From Empedobacter brevis NBRC 14943 = ATCC 43319 (GTDB taxonomy: Bacteria > Bacteroidota > Bacteroidia > Flavobacteriales > Weeksellaceae), in NCBI RefSeq assembly GCF_000382425.1, contig NZ_KB908291.1, positions 310,001-374,000 on the forward strand: a stretch of DNA of 64,000 nt. Direction: 5' to 3'. The notes below the pieces were generated by a model. It was not told the DNA's origin, did no database searches, and worked only from the letters and a program-made list of their open reading frames with translations. Made by a program: the position numbers and the translations under genes. Below are positions 34,775 to 42,013 of this stretch, piece after piece (position 1 is the stretch's first letter; each line of letters starts with the position of its first letter).

Positions 34775-35404
34775 ATGTACCCTCTTATCTCGGCAACCAT
34801 TGCACAATTAAAATTGCAGTCCGTCAGCGAAACACGTAAAAAGACCCTGCAACCGCTTATTGATATTATACAGGAAAAAGTAAACCGTCAGGACACCATC
34901 AACCTTACTTTTATCTGTACCCATAATTCCCGCAGAAGCCATCTGGCACAGGTTTGGGCGCAGACAGCCGCAGCCTGTTTCAATATTCCGCGTGTCTGCT
35001 GTTATTCAGGCGGCACAGAAGAAACCGCATTATTTCCAAAAGTAGCGGAAACATTAAGCCGCCAGGGATTTACAATTTCCGGAATAGCAGATACACATAA
35101 TCCCGTATACGCCATCAAATATGGCGATAACACATTGCCTGTCATAGGTTTTTCCAAAAAGTACGACCATTCTTTCAATCCCGTAGCCGCATTTATAGCA
35201 GTAATGACCTGTTCGCAGGCCGACGACGGCTGTCCTTTTATTGCCGGAGCAGAGAAGAGGATACCCATTACGTATGACGACCCGAAAATGTCAGACCATA
35301 CACCCGAACAAACAAAAGTATATGAAGAACGAAGTTTACAGATAGCAGCAGAAATGATATACGTCTTTTCACAAATAAACCCTAAACCATGCAGCCCAAA
35401 TTAA
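34775..35404 (+). CDS. arsC: Arsenate reductase, low-molecular-weight phosphatase family
   Basis: 209 residues from the ATG at 34775; a longer frame from 34736 overlaps the upstream gene out of frame and is rejected. The P-loop FICTHNSRRSHLAQ (CX5R) gives the nucleophilic Cys near residue 47. The C-terminal part has MTCSQADDGCPFIAGAEKR with two further Cys, then ITYDDPK with the conserved Asp-Pro. This is the thioredoxin-type arsenate reductase variant common in Bacteroidota. Reduces As(V) to As(III) for export by the Acr3 gene product that overlaps by 16 bp. Confidence 0.88.
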   Translation: MYPLISATIAQLKLQSVSETRKKTLQPLIDIIQEKVNRQDTINLTFICTHNSRRSHLAQVWAQTAAACFNIPRVCCYSGGTEETALFPKVAETLSRQGFTISGIADTHNPVYAIKYGDNTLPVIGFSKKYDHSFNPVAAFIAVMTCSQADDGCPFIAGAEKRIPITYDDPKMSDHTPEQTKVYEERSLQIAAEMIYVFSQINPKPCSPN

Positions 35405-36408
35405 AATTTCCCGATAATTACCTTACCCTGTGGATATTCCTTGCCATGGCAGTAGGAGTGGCATTAGGACATTTCTTTCCGGGTATTTCAAAAATAACCA
35501 ATAGCTTATCTGTCGGTACAACAAACATTCCGCTGGCTGCCGGGCTTATCCTGATGATGTACCCGCCCCTGGCAAAAGTAGAGTACAGCTTATTGCCTAA
35601 AGCATTAAAAGATAAAAAAGTCATCGGCATTTCGCTGCTGCTCAACTGGATAATCGGCACACTGCTGATGTTCGGGTTAGCCGTTTTATTTTTGCGTAAC
35701 GAACCCGGCTATATGAGCGGGTTAATCCTGATAGGACTGGCGCGGTGCATTGCCATGGTTATAGTGTGGAGCGACCTTGCAAAAGGAAATCGGGAATACA
35801 CCGCCTTACTCGTGGCGCTGAACAGCATCTTTCAGGTTATCAGTTACAGCTTTTTCGTCTGGCTCTTCATCAACGTCATTCCCGCTAAATTAGGCCTGCC
35901 CGGGTTTAATGTCAGCGTATCGATAAAAAACGTAGCACAAAGCGTTGCCATCTACCTTGGAATTCCCTTTTTAGCAGGCTTTCTGAGCCGTTACCTGCTG
36001 GTAAAACGAAAAGGCTTAGATTGGTACAACCGCAAATTTATACCCCGTATAGCTCCCGTTACACTATACGCATTATTGTTTACCATTGTACTGATGTTCA
36101 GCCTGAAAGGCGACAAAATCTTAGAACTGCCCATGGATGTTCTAAAAGTAGCCATTCCCCTGATCATCTATTTTATACTGATGTTTTTGGTAAGCTTCTT
36201 TATCAATAAATCCATGAAAGTACCGTACGATAAAAATGCATCCATCGCTTTTACCGCCACAGGAAACAATTTCGAACTGGCTATTGCCGTATTCGGACTC
36301 CATTCACAACAGGCATTTATCGGTGTAATCGGGCCATTGGTAGAAGTACCCGTACTAATCCTTTTAGTCAGAGTAAGTTTGTGGTTAAAAAAGAAATACT
36401 ACAGCTAA
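35389..36408 (+). CDS. arsB: Acr3-family arsenite efflux transporter
   Basis: 339 residues with ten predicted membrane helices, the usual Acr3 length and topology. Conserved segments: LILMMYPPLAKVEY in helix 2, the Cys-containing LARCIAMVIVWSDLAKG (Cys120, essential in studied members), FTATGNNFELAIAVFG and the VIGPLVEVPVLI end. Exports As(III) using the membrane potential. Start overlaps arsC by 16 bp, so the two are translationally coupled. Last gene of the arsenic operon; palindrome copy 9 lies 38 bp further on. Family nomenclature would also allow acr3. Confidence 0.93.
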   Translation: MQPKLKFPDNYLTLWIFLAMAVGVALGHFFPGISKITNSLSVGTTNIPLAAGLILMMYPPLAKVEYSLLPKALKDKKVIGISLLLNWIIGTLLMFGLAVLFLRNEPGYMSGLILIGLARCIAMVIVWSDLAKGNREYTALLVALNSIFQVISYSFFVWLFINVIPAKLGLPGFNVSVSIKNVAQSVAIYLGIPFLAGFLSRYLLVKRKGLDWYNRKFIPRIAPVTLYALLFTIVLMFSLKGDKILELPMDVLKVAIPLIIYFILMFLVSFFINKSMKVPYDKNASIAFTATGNNFELAIAVFGLHSQQAFIGVIGPLVEVPVLILLVRVSLWLKKKYYS

Positions 36409-36446
36409 AAATAGAATTGCTAAAACCGGTAAACCTTTCGTCCATA

Positions 36447-36468
36447 GCCCACGGTTTAAACCGTGGGC
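36447..36468. repeat. Palindrome copy 9 (type B)
   Basis: A perfect 22-bp palindrome GCCCACGGTTT plus complement between convergent acr3 and the Crp-type gene. It begins at the base after the TAA stop of the Crp gene, the same junction as at copy 1. Confidence 0.9.
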
Positions 36469-37029
36469 TTATATATTTTTCAAACCCCGGTTCAGGCTGC
36501 GTACCGAAACCCCAAGATAAGCCGCCATATCCTCTTTCGATAGTTTAATCGACTGCTTCGTTTGCAAATCCAGAAGTTTAGTCAGGCTGTGTTCAATTGT
36601 GTACAGCTGTTGGTACGATGCACGGCTAGACGTATTCACAATACGTTCCGCAAAAACATTCAGCAAAATACCGTTAAGTCCAATATCTCTTTTCAGAAGC
36701 GACTCAAAATAAGACACCGAAAACGCATACACCGTTACATCCGTCATGGCCTCAATCGTACACAGACAGGGAATATTCCGGATAAATTCAATTTCGCCGA
36801 TAATTTCACCCTTGCCCAGAAACTCCAGTATATACTCCTTTTCATTTCCCTCCGTAAAAAAACATTTCGTAATTCCTTCCTTAACAAGCATTACTTTAGA
36901 CGCCGCCTCATCCTGGTTCAGCAATCGCTGTCCTTTGGCATACTGCTTCATAACAATTGCTTCTTTGCGTTCCTGCTGCTCGTAAAGCATTTCCGCATAA
37001 GCTAAAAATGACTGATTCGTTCGTAACAT
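36469..37029 (-). CDS. Crp/Fnr-family transcriptional regulator
   Basis: 186 residues from the ATG at 37029 (an in-frame extension to 37086 is possible but adds a basic tail). A cyclic-nucleotide-binding-like beta roll (about 30-125; QYAKGQRLLNQDEAASKVML, ILEFLGKGEIIGEIEFI) and a C-terminal winged helix (SIKLSKEDMAAYLGVSVRSL). The cNMP phosphate cassette is not canonical, so another signal or none is likely. Neighbours give no clear target. Confidence 0.83.
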   Translation of the reverse strand: MLRTNQSFLAYAEMLYEQQERKEAIVMKQYAKGQRLLNQDEAASKVMLVKEGITKCFFTEGNEKEYILEFLGKGEIIGEIEFIRNIPCLCTIEAMTDVTVYAFSVSYFESLLKRDIGLNGILLNVFAERIVNTSSRASYQQLYTIEHSLTKLLDLQTKQSIKLSKEDMAAYLGVSVRSLNRGLKNI

Positions 37030-37118
37030 ATTCTCCCGGGACAAATGTCCTTTTTTAACGTATTTCTCTTGCCGAAATTTACACAAAAAAACAGAAGAAA
37101 CACCAAATAATTAGCAAG

Positions 37119-37811
37119 ATGAAAACAAAAATCACAACCATAGCCTTTGATGCAGACGACACCCTGTGGGTAAACGAACCCTATTTCCAGCAAGCCGAAA
37201 AACAATTCTGTCATTTACTCGAAGATTACCTGCCGCAGCATACCATATCACAAGAACTGTTTAAAACCGAAATGAACAACCTGCACCTTTACGGTTACGG
37301 AATAAAAGGCTTTGTATTGTGCATGATAGAAACCGCAAGCCGCATTTCAAACCAAACCCTGACACTGGAATTTGCCGACAACATCATTGCCATCGGGCAC
37401 GAACTCCTTCAGAAACCCATCGAACTGCTTCCCGGTGTAGAAAAAACATTAGAACAACTCAAAGGAAAATACAACCTCATTGTAGCCACAAAAGGCGATT
37501 TACTCGACCAGGAACGAAAATTAAAAAACTCCGGACTCGAAAATTATTTCCATCATATCGAAATCATGAGCGATAAAAAACCGGGCGATTATCAGAAACT
37601 ACTGAAACACCTCGATTGCCGGCCGGAACATTTCCTGATGCTCGGAAACTCCATCAAATCAGACATCCTGCCCATTCTCGAACTCGGCGGTTTTGGCGGA
37701 CACATTCCCTACCACGTAACATGGACACACGAACAACACGAACCCAAGCTACAGCACGACCGTTTCCTGGAACTAAAAAGCATCGACCATATTATCCATT
37801 ATTTAAAATAA
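37119..37811 (+). CDS. HAD-superfamily hydrolase
   Basis: 230 residues. Motif I is FDADDTLW with Asp11 (nucleophile) and Asp13; motif II is the Thr in LIVATKGD; motif III is the Lys of MSDKKPGDY; motif IV is MLGNSIKSDI. A helical cap fills about 18-95. This is a phosphoglycolate phosphatase-like HAD; the substrate is unknown. Divergent from the Crp-type gene (promoter region about 90 bp). The stop codon is directly followed by palindrome copy 10. Third-position C is frequent, as in the rest of this part of the block. Confidence 0.87.
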   Translation: MKTKITTIAFDADDTLWVNEPYFQQAEKQFCHLLEDYLPQHTISQELFKTEMNNLHLYGYGIKGFVLCMIETASRISNQTLTLEFADNIIAIGHELLQKPIELLPGVEKTLEQLKGKYNLIVATKGDLLDQERKLKNSGLENYFHHIEIMSDKKPGDYQKLLKHLDCRPEHFLMLGNSIKSDILPILELGGFGGHIPYHVTWTHEQHEPKLQHDRFLELKSIDHIIHYLK

Positions 37812-37812
37812 A

Positions 37813-37866
37813 ACTTTTCGCCCACATAGCCCGCGGTTTAAACCGTGGGCTATGTGGGCGAAAAGT
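37813..37866. repeat. Palindrome copy 10 (54 bp, longest)
   Basis: Core GCCCGCGGTTT/AAACCGTGGGC at 37829-37850 has one mismatch. Complementary 16-nt arms ACTTTTCGCCCACATA/TATGTGGGCGAAAAGT extend it to 54 bp. The arm itself contains a second GCCCACA word. Confidence 0.9.
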
Positions 37867-37894
37867 AAAATGTATCCGTTTTTCATTAAAATGT
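37866..37894 (+). promoter_or_regulatory. Direct-repeat activator site upstream of the AraC gene at 37950
   Basis: TAAAATGT at 37866-37873 and 37887-37894, 21 bp apart, each followed by a TC- and T-rich tail. The same pair with the same spacing precedes the hydrolase gene at 42014. It starts exactly 55 bp before the -7 box at 37921. Confidence 0.6.
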
Positions 37895-37920
37895 TTCTAT
37901 CTTTAAAAAAACAAAGCCCC

Positions 37921-37928
37921 TATTTTTG
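37921..37928 (+). promoter_or_regulatory. -7 box (TATTTTTG) of the AraC gene at 37950
   Basis: An exact TAnnTTTG match, 21 bp before the ATG. No TTG at -33, as expected if an activator bound to the upstream repeats recruits polymerase. Confidence 0.55.
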
Positions 37929-37949
37929 TAGCAGCATAATACACCCAAA

Positions 37950-38813
37950 ATGGCCCATAAAATATTCAGCATACGAGAATTTGCCGCCTACCTTAACGTT
38001 CCGGCACCCGCAAACGAAGACCTGCTTATCATCAGTTATGAAGACTATAACGACATCCGCCTGCAGTCCGATACCGTTACCATAGACTTTTACCTGCTCG
38101 CCATAAAACCACCGTTAGAACGAAAATTCAAAACCACCCAATTTCTCGAAGACCAGGCCAAATCCTATATGTATGTCGACTGCCCGCAGAACAACCTCAA
38201 CTGGGACATCAACACCCCCGATGCCGGTTACAACATCCTCGTCAGTTCCCGTTACGTCAACAAACTCGCCAAAGACTATAACTTTGTCCACTACAACAAC
38301 CACGAAGCCCTTTTTCTCACACACGAAGAAGAAGCCATCCTGTGGGATTTGTACCAAAAAGCCTATAACGAATTCCGGAAAAACCAGTATTCAAAAGACA
38401 TCATCATATCGTACATCGCGCTCATCCTGTCCTACACACAAGTATTCTACGACCGCCAGTTCGATACCAGAACCGGCATGTACAACACCGTTATCGATAA
38501 TTTCTACACCGCCCTGAAAAACTATTTCGACAAAAAAGAAAACGTTACCGGAATCCCTTCCGTGGCCTATTTTGCCGGAAAAGCCAACCTGTCGCCCAAC
38601 TATTTCGGCGACCTCATCAAACACTTCACCGGCGAATCACCCATCGAACACATCCACAACTATATCCTCAAACAGGCAAAAGACAAACTAAAAAACACCA
38701 CACTATCCATCAGCGAAATCTCCTACAGCCTAGGGTTCGACTACCCCAACTATTTCGCCCGTTTCTTCCGCAAAAAAACAGGCATGTCGCCAAAAACATT
38801 CAGAGGACTATAA
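37950..38813 (+). CDS. AraC-family transcriptional regulator
   Basis: 287 residues. N-terminal cupin-like sensing domain (about 1-150; TVTIDFYLLAIKPPLERKF, SYMYVDCPQNNLNW) and C-terminal double helix-turn-helix (about 185-287; GIPSVAYFAGKANLSPNYFG, ISEISYSLGFDYPNYFARFF, KTGMSPKTFRG). Upstream direct repeats with fixed geometry to the -7 box suggest positive autoregulation, and the identical arrangement before the alpha/beta hydrolase gene at 42014 points to that gene as a target. G+C and C-ending codons are high here. Confidence 0.88.
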   Translation: MAHKIFSIREFAAYLNVPAPANEDLLIISYEDYNDIRLQSDTVTIDFYLLAIKPPLERKFKTTQFLEDQAKSYMYVDCPQNNLNWDINTPDAGYNILVSSRYVNKLAKDYNFVHYNNHEALFLTHEEEAILWDLYQKAYNEFRKNQYSKDIIISYIALILSYTQVFYDRQFDTRTGMYNTVIDNFYTALKNYFDKKENVTGIPSVAYFAGKANLSPNYFGDLIKHFTGESPIEHIHNYILKQAKDKLKNTTLSISEISYSLGFDYPNYFARFFRKKTGMSPKTFRGL

Positions 38814-38824
38814 ATCACTCATAG

Positions 38825-38955
38825 TAGGGCGTGTCCCTTTGCACGTCAGCACCTGCACAACAACCCGTTCCCCAAAAGCAAAGGGCCGGGCTATCCGCTA
38901 TATCTTTTGCTCCGCAGCGCTTCACAAAAGGATGCCGCTGCTATCCCTCACGCAA
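38825..38955 (-). repeat. Family-3 repeat, copy 2 (about 130 bp, inverted relative to copy 1)
   Basis: Begins AGGGCGTGTCCC and ends with the complement of TGCGTGAGGGATAGCAGCGG, matching the ends of 26741-26880 in reverse orientation. Also contains TATATCTTTTGCTCCGC. Non-coding. Palindrome copy 11 lies 17 bp further on. Confidence 0.75.
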
Positions 38956-38972
38956 CACCTTTAACCCTTTTA

Positions 38973-38994
38973 ACCCACGGTTTCAACCGTGGGC
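38973..38994. repeat. Palindrome copy 11 (centre TTTCAA)
   Basis: ACCCACGGTTTCAACCGTGGGC: a type B copy with one changed base in the centre and one at the left end. Located next to the family-3 repeat, as copy 2 is. Confidence 0.85.
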
Positions 38995-39031
38995 GAAAGA
39001 AAAAAAACTTCAGCAAACCGGAATAACGGAC

Positions 39032-39064
39032 TTCACAACAAAACAATTTGAACTTCACAACAAA
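39032..39064 (+). promoter_or_regulatory. Direct-repeat site upstream of the AraC gene at 39117
   Basis: TTCACAACAAA at 39032-39042 and 39054-39064, 22 bp apart. The second unit and the spacer (CAAAACAATTTGA) recur at 39953-39985. The spacer word AAACAATTT starts 45 bp before the -7 box at 39086. Confidence 0.6.
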
Positions 39065-39085
39065 GTAAAGCACCGGTAAAATGTA

Positions 39086-39093
39086 TAAATTTG
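39086..39093 (+). promoter_or_regulatory. -7 box (TAAATTTG) of the AraC gene at 39117
   Basis: An exact TAnnTTTG match, 24 bp before the ATG at 39117. It lies inside the longer frame starting at 39081, which argues against that start. Confidence 0.55.
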
Positions 39094-39116
39094 TATACAG
39101 GCAAAACAACAGAAAA

Positions 39117-39944
39117 ATGAGTACACAGCAAGACGCACCCTTACAAACCATCAGCTATTCCGATATATTCCTTTCGTGTTTTTCCGAAAGCGGTACACAC
39201 TGCGTGCATTCCAAACCAGAACACGTTTTACTATATTTGTACTCGGGCGAACAAGTAATAGTAGATCAAAACAAAAAAATAACGATAAAAGCAGGAGAAT
39301 GCGCCTTTATCCGCCGCGACCACCATCTGAAAATGTACAAAAACAGTAAAGGACAAGCATTGTACAAAGGCATTTCATTGGTTTTTCAACGAAACATATT
39401 ACGGGAATTTTACAGTAAAATGAACAAATCGGAAATTCCGGGCAACGTAAAAATTTCCGATAAAAGCGTTTTCAGGTTACAGCCAACCCCCGCGATAGAA
39501 AGCTTGTTTCAATCACTAACTCCCTATTTTAACAGCAATATAAAACCAACAGAAGCAGTCACACAACTAAAATTATTAGAAGGCATTCACGCCCTGCTAA
39601 ACAACAATGAACAACTCTACCCGGTACTGTTCGACTTTACCGACCCTTGGAAAATAGACATTTTAGAGTTTCTGAATAATAACTATACAGACGACCTTAC
39701 AATGACACAAATTGCATCCTTCACAGGACGAAGCTTAGCCACATTCAAACGAGATTTCAAAAAAATAAGCAGCCTCACACCTCAAAAATGGGTCATAAAA
39801 AAGCGCCTTGAAATGGCATATATCAAGCTAAAAGAAGATAACAAAAAAGTACAGGACGTTTGCTCAGAAGTCGGCTTTAAAAACCTTTCACATTTCTCTG
39901 TCGCATTCAAAAAGCAATACGGTATTTCCCCTGCAGATATTTAA
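39117..39944 (+). CDS. AraC-family transcriptional regulator
   Basis: 275 residues from the ATG at 39117; a frame from 39081 begins upstream of the -7 box and is rejected. N-terminal cupin-like domain (VLLYLYSGEQVIVDQNKKIT, GECAFIRRDHHLKMYK) and C-terminal double helix-turn-helix (LTMTQIASFTGRSLATFKRD, VQDVCSEVGFKNLSHFSVAF, QYGISPADI). Resembles ExsA-like or stress-type AraC proteins. The flanking direct repeats imply control of itself and of the acetyltransferase gene downstream. Confidence 0.88.
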   Translation: MSTQQDAPLQTISYSDIFLSCFSESGTHCVHSKPEHVLLYLYSGEQVIVDQNKKITIKAGECAFIRRDHHLKMYKNSKGQALYKGISLVFQRNILREFYSKMNKSEIPGNVKISDKSVFRLQPTPAIESLFQSLTPYFNSNIKPTEAVTQLKLLEGIHALLNNNEQLYPVLFDFTDPWKIDILEFLNNNYTDDLTMTQIASFTGRSLATFKRDFKKISSLTPQKWVIKKRLEMAYIKLKEDNKKVQDVCSEVGFKNLSHFSVAFKKQYGISPADI

Positions 39945-39952
39945 TACTGATC

Positions 39953-39985
39953 CTTACAGCAAAACAATTTGAGCCTCACAACAAA
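39953..39985 (+). promoter_or_regulatory. Second copy of the AraC(39117) site, upstream of the acetyltransferase gene
   Basis: CTTACAGCAAA and CTCACAACAAA, 22 bp apart, with the same spacer as at 39032-39064; 24 of 26 bases match across the spacer and second half. A TAATTTTA sequence (7 of 8 to the -7 box) starts at 40007, the same 45-bp offset from AAACAATTT as in the first copy. Confidence 0.6.
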
Positions 39986-40040
39986 ACCGTTTTGAAGCTT
40001 TGTCTTTAATTTTACAACGTAAATGTAAATAAACAAGACA

Positions 40041-40607
40041 ATGCAGACAACCTCTATTTTTAAACGGTTACAAAACGGTGAAACCATTTCACCAAACGAC
40101 CCCGAAGCCTATAAAATGCGCGAAGCCGCTTTTGCTACAAAACAACTACTTGTTCAGATGAACAATACAGCCGACCCTTACGAAATAAGAAATATAATAA
40201 GCAGAATTACAGGTTCAGAAATTGATGAAAGCGTTACCTTGTTTACACCCTTCTACATCAATTACGGAAAACATACCAAAATAGGCAAAAACGTCTTCAT
40301 CAATTTTGACTGCACATTTTTAGATTTGGGTGGTATTACCATAGAAGACAATGTACTCATAGCTCCAAAAGTAAGCCTGCTATCCGAAGGACATCCCACA
40401 AACCCCGAAAACAGGCACGCACTTGTTCCAAAACCTATCCACATTAAAAAAAATGCCTGGATTGGAGCAGGAGCAACTATTCTACAAGGTGTAACCATAG
40501 GCGAAAATGCCATAGTAGCTGCTGGTGCTGTTGTTTCAAAAGACGTTCCCGATAATACCATTGTTGGTGGTATTCCTGCAAAAAACATTAAAACCATCGC
40601 CCGTTAA
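40041..40607 (+). CDS. Hexapeptide-repeat O-acetyltransferase (maltose/galactoside acetyltransferase-like)
   Basis: 188 residues. N-terminal helical segment ([20 protein letters not shown], about 10-30) as in Maa/LacA, then the left-handed beta helix with hexapeptide repeats (about 65-180; [20 protein letters not shown] split at 83, [56 protein letters not shown]). The catalytic His lies in [10 protein letters not shown]. Transfers acetyl from acetyl-CoA to a sugar or other small acceptor. Likely controlled by the upstream AraC protein. Confidence 0.88.
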   Translation: MQTTSIFKRLQNGETISPNDPEAYKMREAAFATKQLLVQMNNTADPYEIRNIISRITGSEIDESVTLFTPFYINYGKHTKIGKNVFINFDCTFLDLGGITIEDNVLIAPKVSLLSEGHPTNPENRHALVPKPIHIKKNAWIGAGATILQGVTIGENAIVAAGAVVSKDVPDNTIVGGIPAKNIKTIAR

Positions 40608-40685
40608 TCATCGCAAATTACGAGTAAAAATTCGCGATAATCCGAAACATCAGCAAAAAAATAACAACACAAACACATTAAAAAA

Positions 40686-41735
40686 ATGAAAAAACTAGGC
40701 ATATTAACCATCGCAATCCTGCTGTTTACAGGACAGTCTTATGCACAAAACAAAAATACAGAAAACATGAACAGCACCACAAAAACAGAGCACTATACAT
40801 TTGAGTTGAGTAATAAAGTAACACGTCAAAAAGTAACTTTCAAAAATCGTTACGGAATTACATTGACGGCAGATTTATACCTTCCGAAAAAACAAAATAA
40901 TGAACCTTTACCGGCACTTGCCATCAGTGGCCCTTTCGGAGCCGTAAAAGAACAGTCATCAGGTTTGTATGCTAATCAAATGGCCGAACGAGGTTTTATA
41001 ACATTGGCATTTGACCCGTCTTATACCGGCGAAAGCGGAGGAGAACCGCGTAACGTTGCATCGCCCGACATCAACACCGAAGATTTTAGTGCAGCAGTTG
41101 ACTTTCTGGGCACACAGAAAAACGTTGACCGAAACAAAATTGGTATCATCGGTATCTGTGGTTGGGGAGGTTTTGCCCTGAATACCACAGCCATTGACAA
41201 ACGTATAAAAGCAGTAGCCACAACAAGTATGTACGATATGACACGCGTTATGTCAAAAGGTTATAACGATACCACAACATTAGAACAACGTACCGAAATG
41301 TTAGTACAATTAGGTCAACAACGATGGAAAGATGCTGAAGCAGAAACATTCCACGCAGGACAGCTATTAAATCCGGAAAAACTAAAAGGCGACGAACCAC
41401 AATTTGTAAAAGACTATCACGATTATTACCGTACACCAAGAGGATTCCACGAAAGCTCATTAAATTCAACAGGCGCTTGGAATGCAACCAATCCATTGTC
41501 ATTTATGAATATGCCCATTTTAACCTATATTAAAGAGATTTTACCTCGACCAATATTAATTATTGCAGGAGAAAATGCACATTCCCGCTATTTCAGTGAA
41601 GACGCTTACAAAATGGCTTCCGAACCAAAAGAGCTCATGATTATTCCCGGAGCTGTTCACGTAGACTTATACGATAAAGTAACTAGTATTCCGTTCAGCA
41701 AATTAGAAACATTCTTTACAACACATTTAAAATAA
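40686..41735 (+). CDS. Secreted alpha/beta hydrolase with a Cys-type nucleophile elbow
   Basis: 349 residues with signal peptide LTIAILLFTGQSYAQ. Alpha/beta hydrolase core: oxyanion region ISGPFGAVKEQSSG, nucleophile elbow GIIGICGWGG with Cys in place of Ser (as in the YcjY/dienelactone-hydrolase-like group), acid GENAHSR region and His in PGAVHVDLYD. Acts on an unknown ester or lactone outside the cytoplasm. It is 78 bp after the acetyltransferase gene and may share its transcript. G+C drops compared with 37-39 kb, so its origin may differ. Confidence 0.85.
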   Translation: MKKLGILTIAILLFTGQSYAQNKNTENMNSTTKTEHYTFELSNKVTRQKVTFKNRYGITLTADLYLPKKQNNEPLPALAISGPFGAVKEQSSGLYANQMAERGFITLAFDPSYTGESGGEPRNVASPDINTEDFSAAVDFLGTQKNVDRNKIGIIGICGWGGFALNTTAIDKRIKAVATTSMYDMTRVMSKGYNDTTTLEQRTEMLVQLGQQRWKDAEAETFHAGQLLNPEKLKGDEPQFVKDYHDYYRTPRGFHESSLNSTGAWNATNPLSFMNMPILTYIKEILPRPILIIAGENAHSRYFSEDAYKMASEPKELMIIPGAVHVDLYDKVTSIPFSKLETFFTTHLK

Positions 41736-41831
41736 CAACAAAATAATCTGAACCATAAAAATAGACATCCGTAAAATCTGCCAGATAGAAATCAGCAAAA
41801 AATTTTCGTTGAAAAAATAGTAAATACATTA

Positions 41832-41860
41832 AAAAAAGCAGCTCAAAAAGCTGCTTTTTT
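41832..41860 (+). terminator. Terminator downstream of the secreted hydrolase gene
   Basis: Stem AAAAAAGCAGCT / AGCTGCTTTTTT with a 5-nt loop, about 97 bp after the stop codon. Confidence 0.8.
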
Positions 41861-41880
41861 ATTTCCTGTAACGCTATCCG

Positions 41881-41909
41881 TAAAATGTCTCTTTTATAGG
41901 GTAAAATGT
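41881..41909 (+). promoter_or_regulatory. Direct-repeat site upstream of the hydrolase gene at 42014
   Basis: TAAAATGT at 41881-41888 and 41902-41909 (both within GTAAAATGTCTC words), 21 bp apart. Identical spacing and 55-bp offset to the -7 box as in front of the AraC gene at 37950. Confidence 0.6.
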
Positions 41910-41935
41910 CTCCTTTTCAGGAAGAAGCTCCACAC

Positions 41936-41943
41936 TACCTTTG
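41936..41943 (+). promoter_or_regulatory. -7 box (TACCTTTG) of the hydrolase gene at 42014
   Basis: An exact TAnnTTTG match, 55 bp after the start of the first TAAAATGT repeat and 70 bp before the ATG. No -33 TTG. Confidence 0.55.
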
Positions 41944-42013
41944 ACCTATCAAAAAAAAGTAATAACTTAATAACAAGAGAAATAAGAAAGTAGTCACCAC
42001 AAAAAAGAAAACA

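Noticed and set aside
37616-37906. Open frames running through palindromes (also 32976-33227, 31892-32179, 30302-30487)
   Set aside because: The palindrome is open in two frames and yields LNRG or RFKPW peptides, which creates false extensions. These frames overlap better-supported genes and show no domain.
39081-39116. Upstream start of the AraC gene at 39117
   Set aside because: The -7 box TAAATTTG lies inside that stretch, so it cannot be translated from that promoter.
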